A stretch of DNA of 64,000 bases from Marinilabiliaceae bacterium. GTDB taxonomy: Bacteria; Bacteroidota; Bacteroidia; Bacteroidales; Marinilabiliaceae. The notes under the pieces are model-generated. The model was not told where the DNA came from and did no database searches. It saw nothing but the letters and a program-made list of their open reading frames with translations. Every line of letters begins with the position of its first letter. Position 1 is the first letter of the stretch. The stretch is from positions 46,855-110,854 of the forward strand of contig JAFGBR010000042.1 in assembly GCA_016933045.1 (NCBI GenBank), written 5' to 3'. A program made the translations under genes and the position numbers. This document shows, one piece after another, positions 55,977 to 63,966 of this stretch.

Positions 55977-56333
55977 ATGTCGGACAATACTAATAAACGA
56001 TTCTCTATCCATTTAGCATTCGAAGAAATAAGATTACCGCCTTTTGACGATATATTGGTTGTTGGAAAAAAATGCCCACAGGGCAAAGTTGGATTATATA
56101 AGTCGTTCGAGTTTTTAGTTCCAAATGAATATGAAGTGGTTGAAATTGACCACGAAGTTGTAGAGGCTGTTTACATTAATAAAAAACTATTAAAGAAAAT
56201 TGAAAAGGAAAAAATAATCACTCTTTTAAGCAGCAAGGTTTTCCCATATATTTCAATATCGGAGATAATACGTGTCGATTTTAAAATAAGAGTATCGTAC
56301 GATCCTATTGAATTTGAACATATTAACCTATAA
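55977..56333 (+). CDS. Unknown 118-residue protein paired with a sensor kinase
   Basis: 118 residues, no signal peptide or membrane helix. It reads as alternating strands and helices, with LVVGKKCPQGKVGLYKSFEFLVPNEYEVVEID, then a helix KKLLKKIEKEKIITLLSSKVFPYI and a terminal strand RVDFKIRVSYD. I do not recognise the family. The stop is two bases from the start of the CBS-histidine kinase, so the two are translated together and may act together, for example as an accessory sensor subunit. Confidence 0.6.
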   Translation: MSDNTNKRFSIHLAFEEIRLPPFDDILVVGKKCPQGKVGLYKSFEFLVPNEYEVVEIDHEVVEAVYINKKLLKKIEKEKIITLLSSKVFPYISISEIIRVDFKIRVSYDPIEFEHINL

Positions 56334-56335
56334 TT

Positions 56336-57442
56336 ATGGAAATAAGTAATTATATATCGAATGATTATCAGGTTGTTCACCCACATACAGGAGTAAACCT
56401 TATTGAAGAAACCCTGATTAATAATAATTTTCTTGTTGTACAAGATGAACTCAAACAGTTTTATGGCATTATTACCCCGGCCGATTTAATTAAACGGCCA
56501 CATAAAATTGTTATTGACTGCCTTGACAATATTGAAAAAGTTTATGAAAACGAAACTTTAATTGAAGTTTACAATAAAATGATAACTACCAATCGCGATG
56601 TATTACCCGTTTTTAAAAACGACTCACTATGTGGTGTTATTAAAATGGTAAACCTCATTAGTAACATTGGTAATAAAAAGGTGTTAACTGGTCGTAGCAT
56701 AAACCAAGTGACAATTGATTCTTCTATTGAGATGAAAATTGCAGATAAGATTAAAAACAAGTTTCTCGAAAATATCTCACATGAAATAAGGACACCACTC
56801 AATGGCATTGTTGGCTTTGCCGAAATTATTGCATCAATGACTGACGAACAGCCTCCATCAACCGAACTTTTAAATACAATTATTGAGTCGAGTAAGCAAT
56901 TTTTAAACGTGGTTAATGCAATTGTTGAAATGTCGAAGATTCAAACCGGTGATATTGTTTTTGAAGAGTCATACGAATGTTCGGCTAAATCTATTATTGA
57001 AGAAACTTATAACTATTTTGCAACTGACAATTGCGTATTAAACAAAAATAACATAACGATAACAAAAGAACACCCAAATAACGATATATCATTCACTTCC
57101 GATAAAATGAAAGTGAAACAAATACTCAGTTACATTGTTTCAAATGCTTTGAAATTTACCGAAAAAGGTTCTGTAAAAATTGGATATTTAAACAGAAATA
57201 GCGATGTAGTTTTTTACGTACAAGATACAGGCCCTGGAATACCAAAAGAAAAACAAGATTATATTTTTATTCCTTTCGAAAAAATAGAAACAAACCGTAA
57301 TAAAATATTACCGGGTGTGGGATTGGGACTTACAATTGCCAAACATTATACCAATTCTCTGGGTGGAGAGATATGGTTTAATACTGTTGAAAATGAGGGA
57401 ACAATGTTTTGCATCCAACTACCTTTAGAATTATCGAACTAA
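56336..57442 (+). CDS. CBS-domain histidine kinase, cytoplasmic
   Basis: 368 residues with no membrane segment. Residues 1-115 form a CBS-pair (FLVVQDELKQFYGIITPADLIKR, VLPVFKNDSLCGVIKMVNLI), which usually binds adenine nucleotides. The kinase has HisKA with the phospho-His in ENISHEIRTPLNGIVG and an ATPase domain with KQILSYIVSNALKF, DTGPGIP and GVGLGLTIAKH. It probably reports cellular energy or nucleotide state. No response regulator is adjacent, so the partner is elsewhere. No receiver domain follows. Confidence 0.85.
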   Translation: MEISNYISNDYQVVHPHTGVNLIEETLINNNFLVVQDELKQFYGIITPADLIKRPHKIVIDCLDNIEKVYENETLIEVYNKMITTNRDVLPVFKNDSLCGVIKMVNLISNIGNKKVLTGRSINQVTIDSSIEMKIADKIKNKFLENISHEIRTPLNGIVGFAEIIASMTDEQPPSTELLNTIIESSKQFLNVVNAIVEMSKIQTGDIVFEESYECSAKSIIEETYNYFATDNCVLNKNNITITKEHPNNDISFTSDKMKVKQILSYIVSNALKFTEKGSVKIGYLNRNSDVVFYVQDTGPGIPKEKQDYIFIPFEKIETNRNKILPGVGLGLTIAKHYTNSLGGEIWFNTVENEGTMFCIQLPLELSN

Positions 57443-57491
57443 AAAAATGATTATCTTTTTTATCCCCCTATATTAGCTAACGCTGATCTTC

Positions 57492-57548
57492 GATTCCCCA
57501 TAGGGAACTTTTAGCCTCCCACTTTGGTGGAGGTTGAAGGGGGGAATT
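57492..57548. repeat. Miniature nested-hairpin repeat element
   Basis: ATTCCCC (57493-57499) and GGGGAAT (57541-57547) form outer inverted repeats. Inside them CCTCCCACTTTGGTGGAGG (57515-57533) forms an inner hairpin. The outer ends share the ATTCCC/GGGAAT theme of the palindrome array but the element is otherwise different. It separates the sensor kinase gene from the CRISPR tracrRNA locus. Confidence 0.5.
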
Positions 57549-57640
57549 TGGCATTTTTTTAAAGAGAATTTCTCAACCATTGATTCGCATTATATACTAC
57601 TAAATGCTAGTGTTTGTGCAATCGGTATTTACAACCGAAG

Positions 57641-57765
57641 AAAAAAAACTCCCACCGAAGCAGGAGTATAGGTTTTTAACACCTTCGGCATATAGCCTTA
57701 TTGTGATAAGATTCTAAAAAGAATTTTTTAATTCTTCGTTCGAAGATACAATATTATTTTTAATA
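57641..57765 (-). ncRNA. tracrRNA for the type II-C Cas9
   Basis: Read on the minus strand, the sequence contains CTTATCACAATAAGGC followed by TATATGCC, that is an anti-repeat end, the AATAAGGC junction and a GGC-TATAT-GCC nexus hairpin, closely resembling the Neisseria-type tracrRNA (CTACAATAAGGC...). A small GGT...ACC hairpin follows. Then ACTCCTGC-TTCG-GTGGGAGT (57648-57667) and a run of eight T's make an intrinsic terminator at 57641. The anti-repeat lies at about 57700-57760, and the 5' end is not certain. It predicts crRNA repeats beginning near (G/A)TTGTGATAAG. It is transcribed away from cas9. Confidence 0.8.
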
Positions 57766-57800
57766 ATAATTTTTTTTACTATCATAATTTTATATTTTTA

Positions 57801-57833
57801 AAACGCTTGTTTAAAAATCAGGCGTTTTTTTTT
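57801..57833 (+). terminator. Terminator-like hairpin in the cas9 leader
   Basis: AAACGCTTG (57801-57809), loop TTTAAAAAT, CAGGCGTTT (57819-57827) with one G-U pair, then a T run to 57833. It stands 23 bases before the cas9 start codon and 360 bases after the nearest forward gene. It either ends read-through from the kinase operon or attenuates cas9. Confidence 0.7.
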
Positions 57834-57856
57834 CTTTAATTTAACTCTTCACAACT

Positions 57857-60800
57857 ATGAGTCAGAAAATTTTAGGCCTCGACCTGGGCACTAATAGTAT
57901 TGGTTGGGCAGTGGTAGATGCCGAATTTACAATTAACAATGGCATTAATAAAGTAGAACATTACAACAAAATAGATGATGCAGGGGTACGAATTTTCCCC
58001 GAAGGAGTAACAAAAGATACGATTGGAAAGGGTGATGCAGAGCAAACAAAAAATGCAACAAGAAGAGACAAAAGACAATTAAGAAGACAATTTTACAGAA
58101 AACGCCTTAGGAAAATAAAACTATTCGAAGTTTTAATCGATCTGAAAATGTGTCCTCTTAAAAAAGAGGAACTATTACAATGGAAAAACTGGGACAAAAC
58201 AAAAAAAACAGAAGGGAAAATATATCCAAACAGCACAGAATTTAAAAATTGGCTAAGATTAAATCCATACGAATTAAGATCAAAAGCGCTCACAGAAAAA
58301 CTAACACTAACTGAATTAGGCCGTGTGTTTTACCACCTTATACAACGACGAGGATTTTTAAGTAACCGAAAAGGAAAAGAAGATACTTCAATTTTTACTA
58401 AAGGAAAACCGGAAGAAAACATCTTATCAATTAACGAAACCAAAGAAAAAGTTCATAACTCAACATTAGGCACCTATTTATATTCAATTAGTTACAAAGA
58501 AAAAACACCTTATAAGACAATAACTGATGAAACAGGTAAAGAAATCCGCCTAAGAGGCCGATATACTACCAGATCGATGTATATTGCTGAATTTGAGAAA
58601 ATATGGCAGATTCAATCGCAATTCTCAAATATAAATGAACAACATATTAAAGCTGCAAAAACAAGAGAAATAAAAGGTTCATTAACAGGCAAAAGAAATA
58701 AACACCGCATTGAATACCTTACAACCAAATACGGTAAAGATAACATTACCATCGAACGAGGCACAAAAGGCATTACTAAATTAATTTCGTGGCAAAACAT
58801 ACCTTTAAAAGAATTCCTAGCTGGCAAAATAGAAGAAAATGAACTGCCAACAGGAGAAAAAACATTACTGTTTAAAAGCAACGATAGTGTTTTATTTTGG
58901 CAACGACCTCTTCGTTCACAGAAAAGTCTTTTAGCAAACTGTTCTTTTGAAAATCAGCTCCCGGTTATAGACCACAATGGAAATATTAAGAAAAACAATA
59001 AAAACGAAATACAAACAAGAAGTAAAAAACCTTGCCCATTATCACACCCCGAATTTGAATTGTTTAGAGCATGGCAGTTTATAAACACAATCTATTATGG
59101 CAAAAACAAGAAACTCACAAATGAGCAAAGTCAAATTGTATTAGACCTGATCAATAGCAAGGATGCCAACTTCGATTTTGGCTTAATTCCACAAAAACTC
59201 AACCTGACTTACGAAAAATTCAACTACGACAATAAACATAAAGTTGCTGGCAACCCTACCATAAAAAAACTGAGCGCACTGTTTAAAAATGAAATACTAA
59301 ACAACAACTTTGAAACCATTTGGCATTGCTTCTATTTTTACGAAGATGACGAAAAGCTATACGGTAAGCTTTGTAAAGATTACAATTGCACAAAAAGTTA
59401 CGACGATGTAAAAAAAGTACGATTAAAGGAAGGCTATAGCAACATATCACTTAAAGCGATACGAAACATCTTACCTTTTCTGCAAAAAGGATACACTTAC
59501 GATAGGGCAGTTATTCTGGGAGGAGTAAAAAATGCTTTCGGTAAACGATGGGAGAATTTTGAAGTGGCACACCCCGATATTGAAAAGGACATTCGAGCTA
59601 TACTTGCAGAAGACAACAAAGAAGGTGAAGCCATTGAAAAAATAAAAGAATATTTGGCTTCACCTATTCATCAATACGGGTTTAGAAAAGATGATGCATG
59701 GTTTGCACACTTATACCACCATAGTCAAAAAATTGAAAAACAAGATCAACTTGACAACATCCTACCACCAGTCGACAACTTACGAAACCCAATTGTTCAG
59801 CAAGCATTAAATGAAACACGTCGATTGGTAAATTCTTTGCTGTTAAAATATCGCGAAACTGATCCCAACTTTCAATTTACCCGCATCCATGTTGAAATGG
59901 GACGCGACCTGCGCAACAGCAAGAAGCAGCGACAAGAAATGAGCTATAAAATCAATGAGAACAATGCAAAAAACGAAATGGCTCGTGCCCGCCTTGCCGA
60001 ATACGGATTACAGCCAACCCGTACCAACATTCAAAAATACCTGATGTACCGCGAATTGGAAGAAAAATCGGGTAACGCCTGTTGTCCATACACCGGTAAA
60101 ATCATTTCAATATCTGATGCATTGGGAACAGATGCTAATACCAACATACAAATTGAACACATCATACCCTACAGTGTGTCGCTTGATGACAGTTTTGGAA
60201 ATAAAACACTTTGCGAGGCCGAATTTAACAATGCTAAAGGAGAAAAAACGCCTTACCAGTTTTTTCTTGCTAATCCCGATCCAAAACTTTGGGGTATAAG
60301 AGAATTTCGTGACAATGAAGAAGGCTGGGAACAAATTGCCGAACGTGCCTTCCGGGTACTTCCCTATGTAAAAGCCAAGCGTTTTACATCGAAAAAAGCA
60401 TTTGAAAAGGACGATTTTATTGAACGTCAGCTAAACGACAGTCGCTATATAGCAAAAAAAGCCGCAGAATTAATGCATCATATCTGCCACGATGTTCGCG
60501 TCATGCCGGGACAGGTTACTGCAGAATTACGTCACTTGTGGGGTCTCAACAATTTGTTACAGCCTGTTGAAAACATAACTAATCTGCAATTTAACATTGA
60601 TGATAATAAACCTCTATCATATTATGTTATCCGAAACAATAAAGGTGAAGCAGAACAATTTATTCAAAAATACAACGACAAACCCAAATCAAAGAGAAAC
60701 GAACTATTTATTGCCGGACAAATTGAAAAAAACATCTACCAATCGAAAGACATCAATGTTCAACTCAATACCCCGGAACTAGCCGACGGTAATTATTGGG

Positions 60801-62473
60801 CCAAACTAACTTTACAGGAACAAATTAAACTCACCCCCATTCACATTGATAAACCAGTAACCGATGAGAATGAGATTGTTTTCCGTGGCAATATTGAAAA
60901 GGGAAACTTCAAAAACGACACACTTGGCCGTACAATAGGAACCAAAGAGCAGGATGGATCCTATTGGGCTAAATTTACAGTTTTAGACAAATCGTTCGAA
61001 GAACCTCAAAAAGACCAGTTGCCAAAAACAAAACGAAACCAGATTCTTTTATATGGTAACGTATCGAATGGCCATTTCAAATGTTATATTTACCAGTGTG
61101 CAACCAATTTACCCGATGGAAAATTCTGGATTATATTGGATCTCGATTTTGACTCTATCGAATTTATCAGAGCAAAAAACCAGCCCCCGAAAATAGACCA
61201 AAATCAACTTTTACTTATCACAACAGTAGATAATAATGGATTAATGGTTGCAGATGCAGACCCGCAATACATAATAAAAACAACACAAACAAAACCCGGT
61301 AAATATTTTGCCACCATATCAATAAATGGTACTTCGCCCGACTTTTACAAAATGGAAAATGAACCGCCCAAAATCGGAAAAGACAAAGAAATTGTTGAAG
61401 GTCAGGTTTGGGTTGATAAAAGCACTGGAGAAATAAAATTCGACCCAAAGAAAAACCGCGAAGACCATCGTCATCACGCCATTGATGCTATAACCATTGC
61501 ACTTACCGAGCAAGGCTATTTACAACGGCTAAGCACTGAAAACGCAAACCGGAAAGAGAAACAAAGAGGCAAAGGAACATCTACCGAAAAATTTCCTGAA
61601 CCTTGGTTAAACTTTGCCAATGATGTAAAGAAAGTGGCTGATGGTATCATTATTTCTCATAAAAAGAACAATAAAACACTGACCAAAAACAAAAAGGGAT
61701 TTAGTGTTCGTGGCCAGTTGCATAAAGAAAATATTTATGGTAACCGAAAAGCCCCTATGCAGGAAGAAGCTTTTCACAGGAGGACAAAAATAACAAGTCT
61801 CGAAAACAATAAACATGTCGAGAAAGTTGTTGACCCAACCATAAAGGAATTAATTATAAATCATATAAAAAACAAGTGTAATGTCAACACTGATTCACCC
61901 AAAGGCTATTCAATACCTAAAGATGCTTTTTGGAAAAACGGCCAATGGCAACTATTTCTGCCTAATAAAAAAGGCGATCCTGTACCTATAAAGAAAATCA
62001 GGATTAAAGAAACCATTGGTAATGCCATGCAATTGAAATCGAGCATCAACCAATATGTAAACCCCCGAAACAACCATCATGTTCTCATTTATAAAGATCA
62101 TAACAATAATCTTAAAGAAGATGTAGTTTCGTTTTGGACAGTTACAGAGCGTAAATTGCAAGGCGGTAAAACATACCAATTGCCAAATGATGGCAAAGAA
62201 ATAGTTTCTACCCTTGAAATAAATGATATGTTTATATTAGGCTTGTCTAATGATGAGTATAACGCTAACAGGCACAACAGGGTATTCCTTAATCAATACT
62301 TGTACAGGGTTCAGAAATTATCTGCATCCTACTATACATTTAGGCATCATTTGGCGTCCACAATCACAAACAAAAATGAGGAGGTTTATATTCAAAGCTT
62401 TGCAGCTTGGCAAAATGTAAATCCAATTAAAGTAAAAATATCAGAACTGGGCCACCTCATCCCCCTAAACTAA
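57857..62473 (+). CDS. cas9: Type II-C Cas9 with a tandem-repeat insertion
   Basis: A 1538-residue RNA-guided nuclease. RuvC-I is GLDLGTNSIGW (Asp9) and the Arg-rich bridge helix is 66-90. Helical recognition lobe lies at about 91-670. RuvC-II is HVEMGRD (Glu680). HNH is IEHIIPYSVSLDDSFGNKTL with Glu767-His768 and FNNAKG near 790-795. RuvC-III is DHRHHAIDA (His1206, Asp1210). Catalytic residues are all present. Between HNH and RuvC-III lie about 255 extra residues (942-1198) of four and a half beta-rich repeats of 55-60 residues each. The C-terminal 310 residues should hold the PAM-reading domain. No cas1, cas2 or array is within the window; a tracrRNA lies upstream on the other strand. Confidence 0.95.
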   Translation: MSQKILGLDLGTNSIGWAVVDAEFTINNGINKVEHYNKIDDAGVRIFPEGVTKDTIGKGDAEQTKNATRRDKRQLRRQFYRKRLRKIKLFEVLIDLKMCPLKKEELLQWKNWDKTKKTEGKIYPNSTEFKNWLRLNPYELRSKALTEKLTLTELGRVFYHLIQRRGFLSNRKGKEDTSIFTKGKPEENILSINETKEKVHNSTLGTYLYSISYKEKTPYKTITDETGKEIRLRGRYTTRSMYIAEFEKIWQIQSQFSNINEQHIKAAKTREIKGSLTGKRNKHRIEYLTTKYGKDNITIERGTKGITKLISWQNIPLKEFLAGKIEENELPTGEKTLLFKSNDSVLFWQRPLRSQKSLLANCSFENQLPVIDHNGNIKKNNKNEIQTRSKKPCPLSHPEFELFRAWQFINTIYYGKNKKLTNEQSQIVLDLINSKDANFDFGLIPQKLNLTYEKFNYDNKHKVAGNPTIKKLSALFKNEILNNNFETIWHCFYFYEDDEKLYGKLCKDYNCTKSYDDVKKVRLKEGYSNISLKAIRNILPFLQKGYTYDRAVILGGVKNAFGKRWENFEVAHPDIEKDIRAILAEDNKEGEAIEKIKEYLASPIHQYGFRKDDAWFAHLYHHSQKIEKQDQLDNILPPVDNLRNPIVQQALNETRRLVNSLLLKYRETDPNFQFTRIHVEMGRDLRNSKKQRQEMSYKINENNAKNEMARARLAEYGLQPTRTNIQKYLMYRELEEKSGNACCPYTGKIISISDALGTDANTNIQIEHIIPYSVSLDDSFGNKTLCEAEFNNAKGEKTPYQFFLANPDPKLWGIREFRDNEEGWEQIAERAFRVLPYVKAKRFTSKKAFEKDDFIERQLNDSRYIAKKAAELMHHICHDVRVMPGQVTAELRHLWGLNNLLQPVENITNLQFNIDDNKPLSYYVIRNNKGEAEQFIQKYNDKPKSKRNELFIAGQIEKNIYQSKDINVQLNTPELADGNYWAKLTLQEQIKLTPIHIDKPVTDENEIVFRGNIEKGNFKNDTLGRTIGTKEQDGSYWAKFTVLDKSFEEPQKDQLPKTKRNQILLYGNVSNGHFKCYIYQCATNLPDGKFWIILDLDFDSIEFIRAKNQPPKIDQNQLLLITTVDNNGLMVADADPQYIIKTTQTKPGKYFATISINGTSPDFYKMENEPPKIGKDKEIVEGQVWVDKSTGEIKFDPKKNREDHRHHAIDAITIALTEQGYLQRLSTENANRKEKQRGKGTSTEKFPEPWLNFANDVKKVADGIIISHKKNNKTLTKNKKGFSVRGQLHKENIYGNRKAPMQEEAFHRRTKITSLENNKHVEKVVDPTIKELIINHIKNKCNVNTDSPKGYSIPKDAFWKNGQWQLFLPNKKGDPVPIKKIRIKETIGNAMQLKSSINQYVNPRNNHHVLIYKDHNNNLKEDVVSFWTVTERKLQGGKTYQLPNDGKEIVSTLEINDMFILGLSNDEYNANRHNRVFLNQYLYRVQKLSASYYTFRHHLASTITNKNEEVYIQSFAAWQNVNPIKVKISELGHLIPLN

Positions 62474-62539
62474 ACTATACATCAACAGTTATGCAACGAA
62501 CAACACGCAATCAAAATAGTAGTTGAACTAAGAGAACTA

Positions 62540-62570
62540 CCGGGAGTAGCGATCAAAAGGCTACTCCCGG
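62540..62570 (+). terminator. Perfect 11-bp hairpin after cas9
   Basis: CCGGGAGTAGC (62540-62550), loop GATCAAAAG, GCTACTCCCGG (62560-62570). It is GC-rich and lies about 70 bases beyond the cas9 stop. There is no T tract, so it may be a transcript-stabilising 3' hairpin or a structured RNA element rather than an intrinsic terminator. Confidence 0.6.
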
Positions 62571-62587
62571 CAGAAGAACAACATCAA

Positions 62588-62915
62588 TAAGGCATCAAAC
62601 CATAACCCGAACAAATCAATAAACCATATGAACCAGGCAATACACCTTATGAACCAATCAGTAACCTAACCAAAGCAGTCAATTGAGGAGCGTAATGCAT
62701 CGAACAACCCGACAAACCAGTCAATAGGTAAAACAAACCAGTCAATGCACAAAGCGAGCCAATCAATAAGCAACACGAACCAGTCAATCAACAACAATAA
62801 CCAGTCAGAAGGAAAAACAAACGTTCAACGACATCATTGACTGCTTCATGACGTTATTTGATTGCTTCAATTACCCTATTGATTGTATGTTTAAGCAAAC
62901 TGATTACATTTTGCC
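62588..62915. repeat. Degenerate 21-bp-period tandem repeat that switches strand
   Basis: Boxes close to GAACCAGTCAAT recur at 62609, 62630, 62651, 62672, 62693 (weak), 62714, 62735, 62756, 62777 and 62798, every 21 bases, with the 9-base linkers variable. From 62837 the box appears in reverse complement form, as TTGACTGCTTC-like units at 62837, 62858, 62879 and 62900, still 21 bases apart. The phase thus continues while the strand flips. No open frame with a start spans it. The remaining sequence to the next gene at 63101 is AT-rich without features. Confidence 0.8.
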
Positions 62916-63100
62916 CCTTATGGACAAAAGCAAACAGGTGTTCACAACTAAAACAAATACCGCAGTTAGGTATAATTTACACTTTGATGGAGTTTAAAAA
63001 GATCCCGTCAGGATTGAATTCGAGTAAATACATACAATAACCAAATTAACAAACGGATAAGCGTTTCGAGAAGTAACCTATTAATTAAACATTAAAAAAA

Positions 63101-63754
63101 ATGAATACAAAACGTATGAAAATAGACGATTTTTTATTTCAGTGCAATCTGCGTATAAGCAATAGCATAAGCGATGATGCCATTTTATCGAAGGTATCGA
63201 AATACGGGTACACACAAGAGCGCATGCTCGAGGGAGAAAACCTTTTGAAAGAAGCCCGCCTGCTACATGAAAAATATATGAAAGAGCATGGAGATGTAAA
63301 CCAGGCTTTCGATAACCGCAATAAAGAGCATAAACAAGCTCACACCACGTACATGCAAATGCTTACCATTTCGCAAATTGTATTTAAAAACGATTCGGAT
63401 GCCATTGTGACCCTTCAACTAAACGGGCACCGGGCTACCACCCTCAGTTCGTGGATTACACAAACATATAATTTTTACAACAACTTGCTTGGCAACGAAA
63501 CATGGATTAAGGCCATGGGTAAATTTAACATTACACGCGAAACCATTGAAGCAGCACGAAATGAAGTTGTTAATGTTGATAAATATGTCGAAACCATTAT
63601 GAAAGAGAAAGGCGATGCTCAAAGGGCAACACTTAAGCGCGATGCCAAATTTGAAGAACTTGGCGAATGGGTAAACGATTACGAGTCAATTGCCAAAGTG
63701 GCGTTGTATGACGATACTCAGATGCTCGAAAAACTAGGCATTGTGGTAAAATAA
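63101..63754 (+). CDS. Unknown 217-residue helical protein next to the repeat
   Basis: 217 residues, soluble, almost entirely helical and charged, with long segments such as GENLLKEARLLHEKYMKEHGDVNQAFDNRNKEHKQAHTTYMQML and a matching later segment KYVETIMKEKGDAQRATLKRDAKFEELGEWVNDY. The two halves share the K/E-x-x-G-D-x-x-x-A pattern, so it may be an internally duplicated antiparallel bundle. I do not recognise a family. It follows the 21-bp repeat region and ends at a strong terminator. A connection to cas9 is unproven. The ATG at 63101 follows an A-rich stretch typical of Bacteroidota starts. Confidence 0.7.
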   Translation: MNTKRMKIDDFLFQCNLRISNSISDDAILSKVSKYGYTQERMLEGENLLKEARLLHEKYMKEHGDVNQAFDNRNKEHKQAHTTYMQMLTISQIVFKNDSDAIVTLQLNGHRATTLSSWITQTYNFYNNLLGNETWIKAMGKFNITRETIEAARNEVVNVDKYVETIMKEKGDAQRATLKRDAKFEELGEWVNDYESIAKVALYDDTQMLEKLGIVVK

Positions 63755-63784
63755 CCTATATCGCGAAACGCTTCATTGTTTGCC

Positions 63785-63822
63785 CCCCCTGCTACAGGTT
63801 GTTGTTGCAGGGGGTCTTTTTT
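63785..63822 (+). terminator. Intrinsic terminator after the 217-residue gene
   Basis: CCCCCTGC (63785-63792) pairs with GCAGGGGG (63807-63814), followed by TCTTTTTTG. A strong GC stem with a T run ends the forward transcript. Confidence 0.85.
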
Positions 63823-63909
63823 GTCTGTGTTTAAATATTTTGAATGAGTAAAATGAGCTGTAGATTCTATTTATTTTGAATTATTTCTCCCTAAATTCCA
63901 TATTCGTCA

Positions 63910-63966
63910 AACTCCCCCATCCCTAGCCCTTCCCCTAAATGGGCAGGGAACAAGAGTTGAGGATGG
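63910..63966. repeat. Partial REP-like element at the window edge
   Basis: AACTC (63910-63914) and GAGTT (63954-63958) flank a nested CCCT...GCCC...GGGC...AGGG hairpin. It resembles, but does not match exactly, the miniature element at 57492-57548. No gene is visible from 63823 to 64000. Confidence 0.35.

Noticed and set aside
57601..57641. Additional hairpin ATCGG...CCGAA as part of the tracrRNA
   Set aside because: It lies beyond the strong terminator T run and is AT-rich; more likely spacer DNA.
57857..62473. IscB or other transposon-type Cas9 ancestor
   Set aside because: Full-length recognition lobe, bridge helix, HNH and C-terminal domain with a tracrRNA are those of a true type II-C Cas9.
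62588..62915. CRISPR array next to cas9
   Set aside because: Boxes are 12 bases with 9-base linkers, change strand midway, and do not pair with the tracrRNA anti-repeat.
62858..63040. Small forward ORF after the minisatellite
   Set aside because: It begins inside the phased repeat and codes for low-complexity sequence; no start signal or conserved motif is visible.
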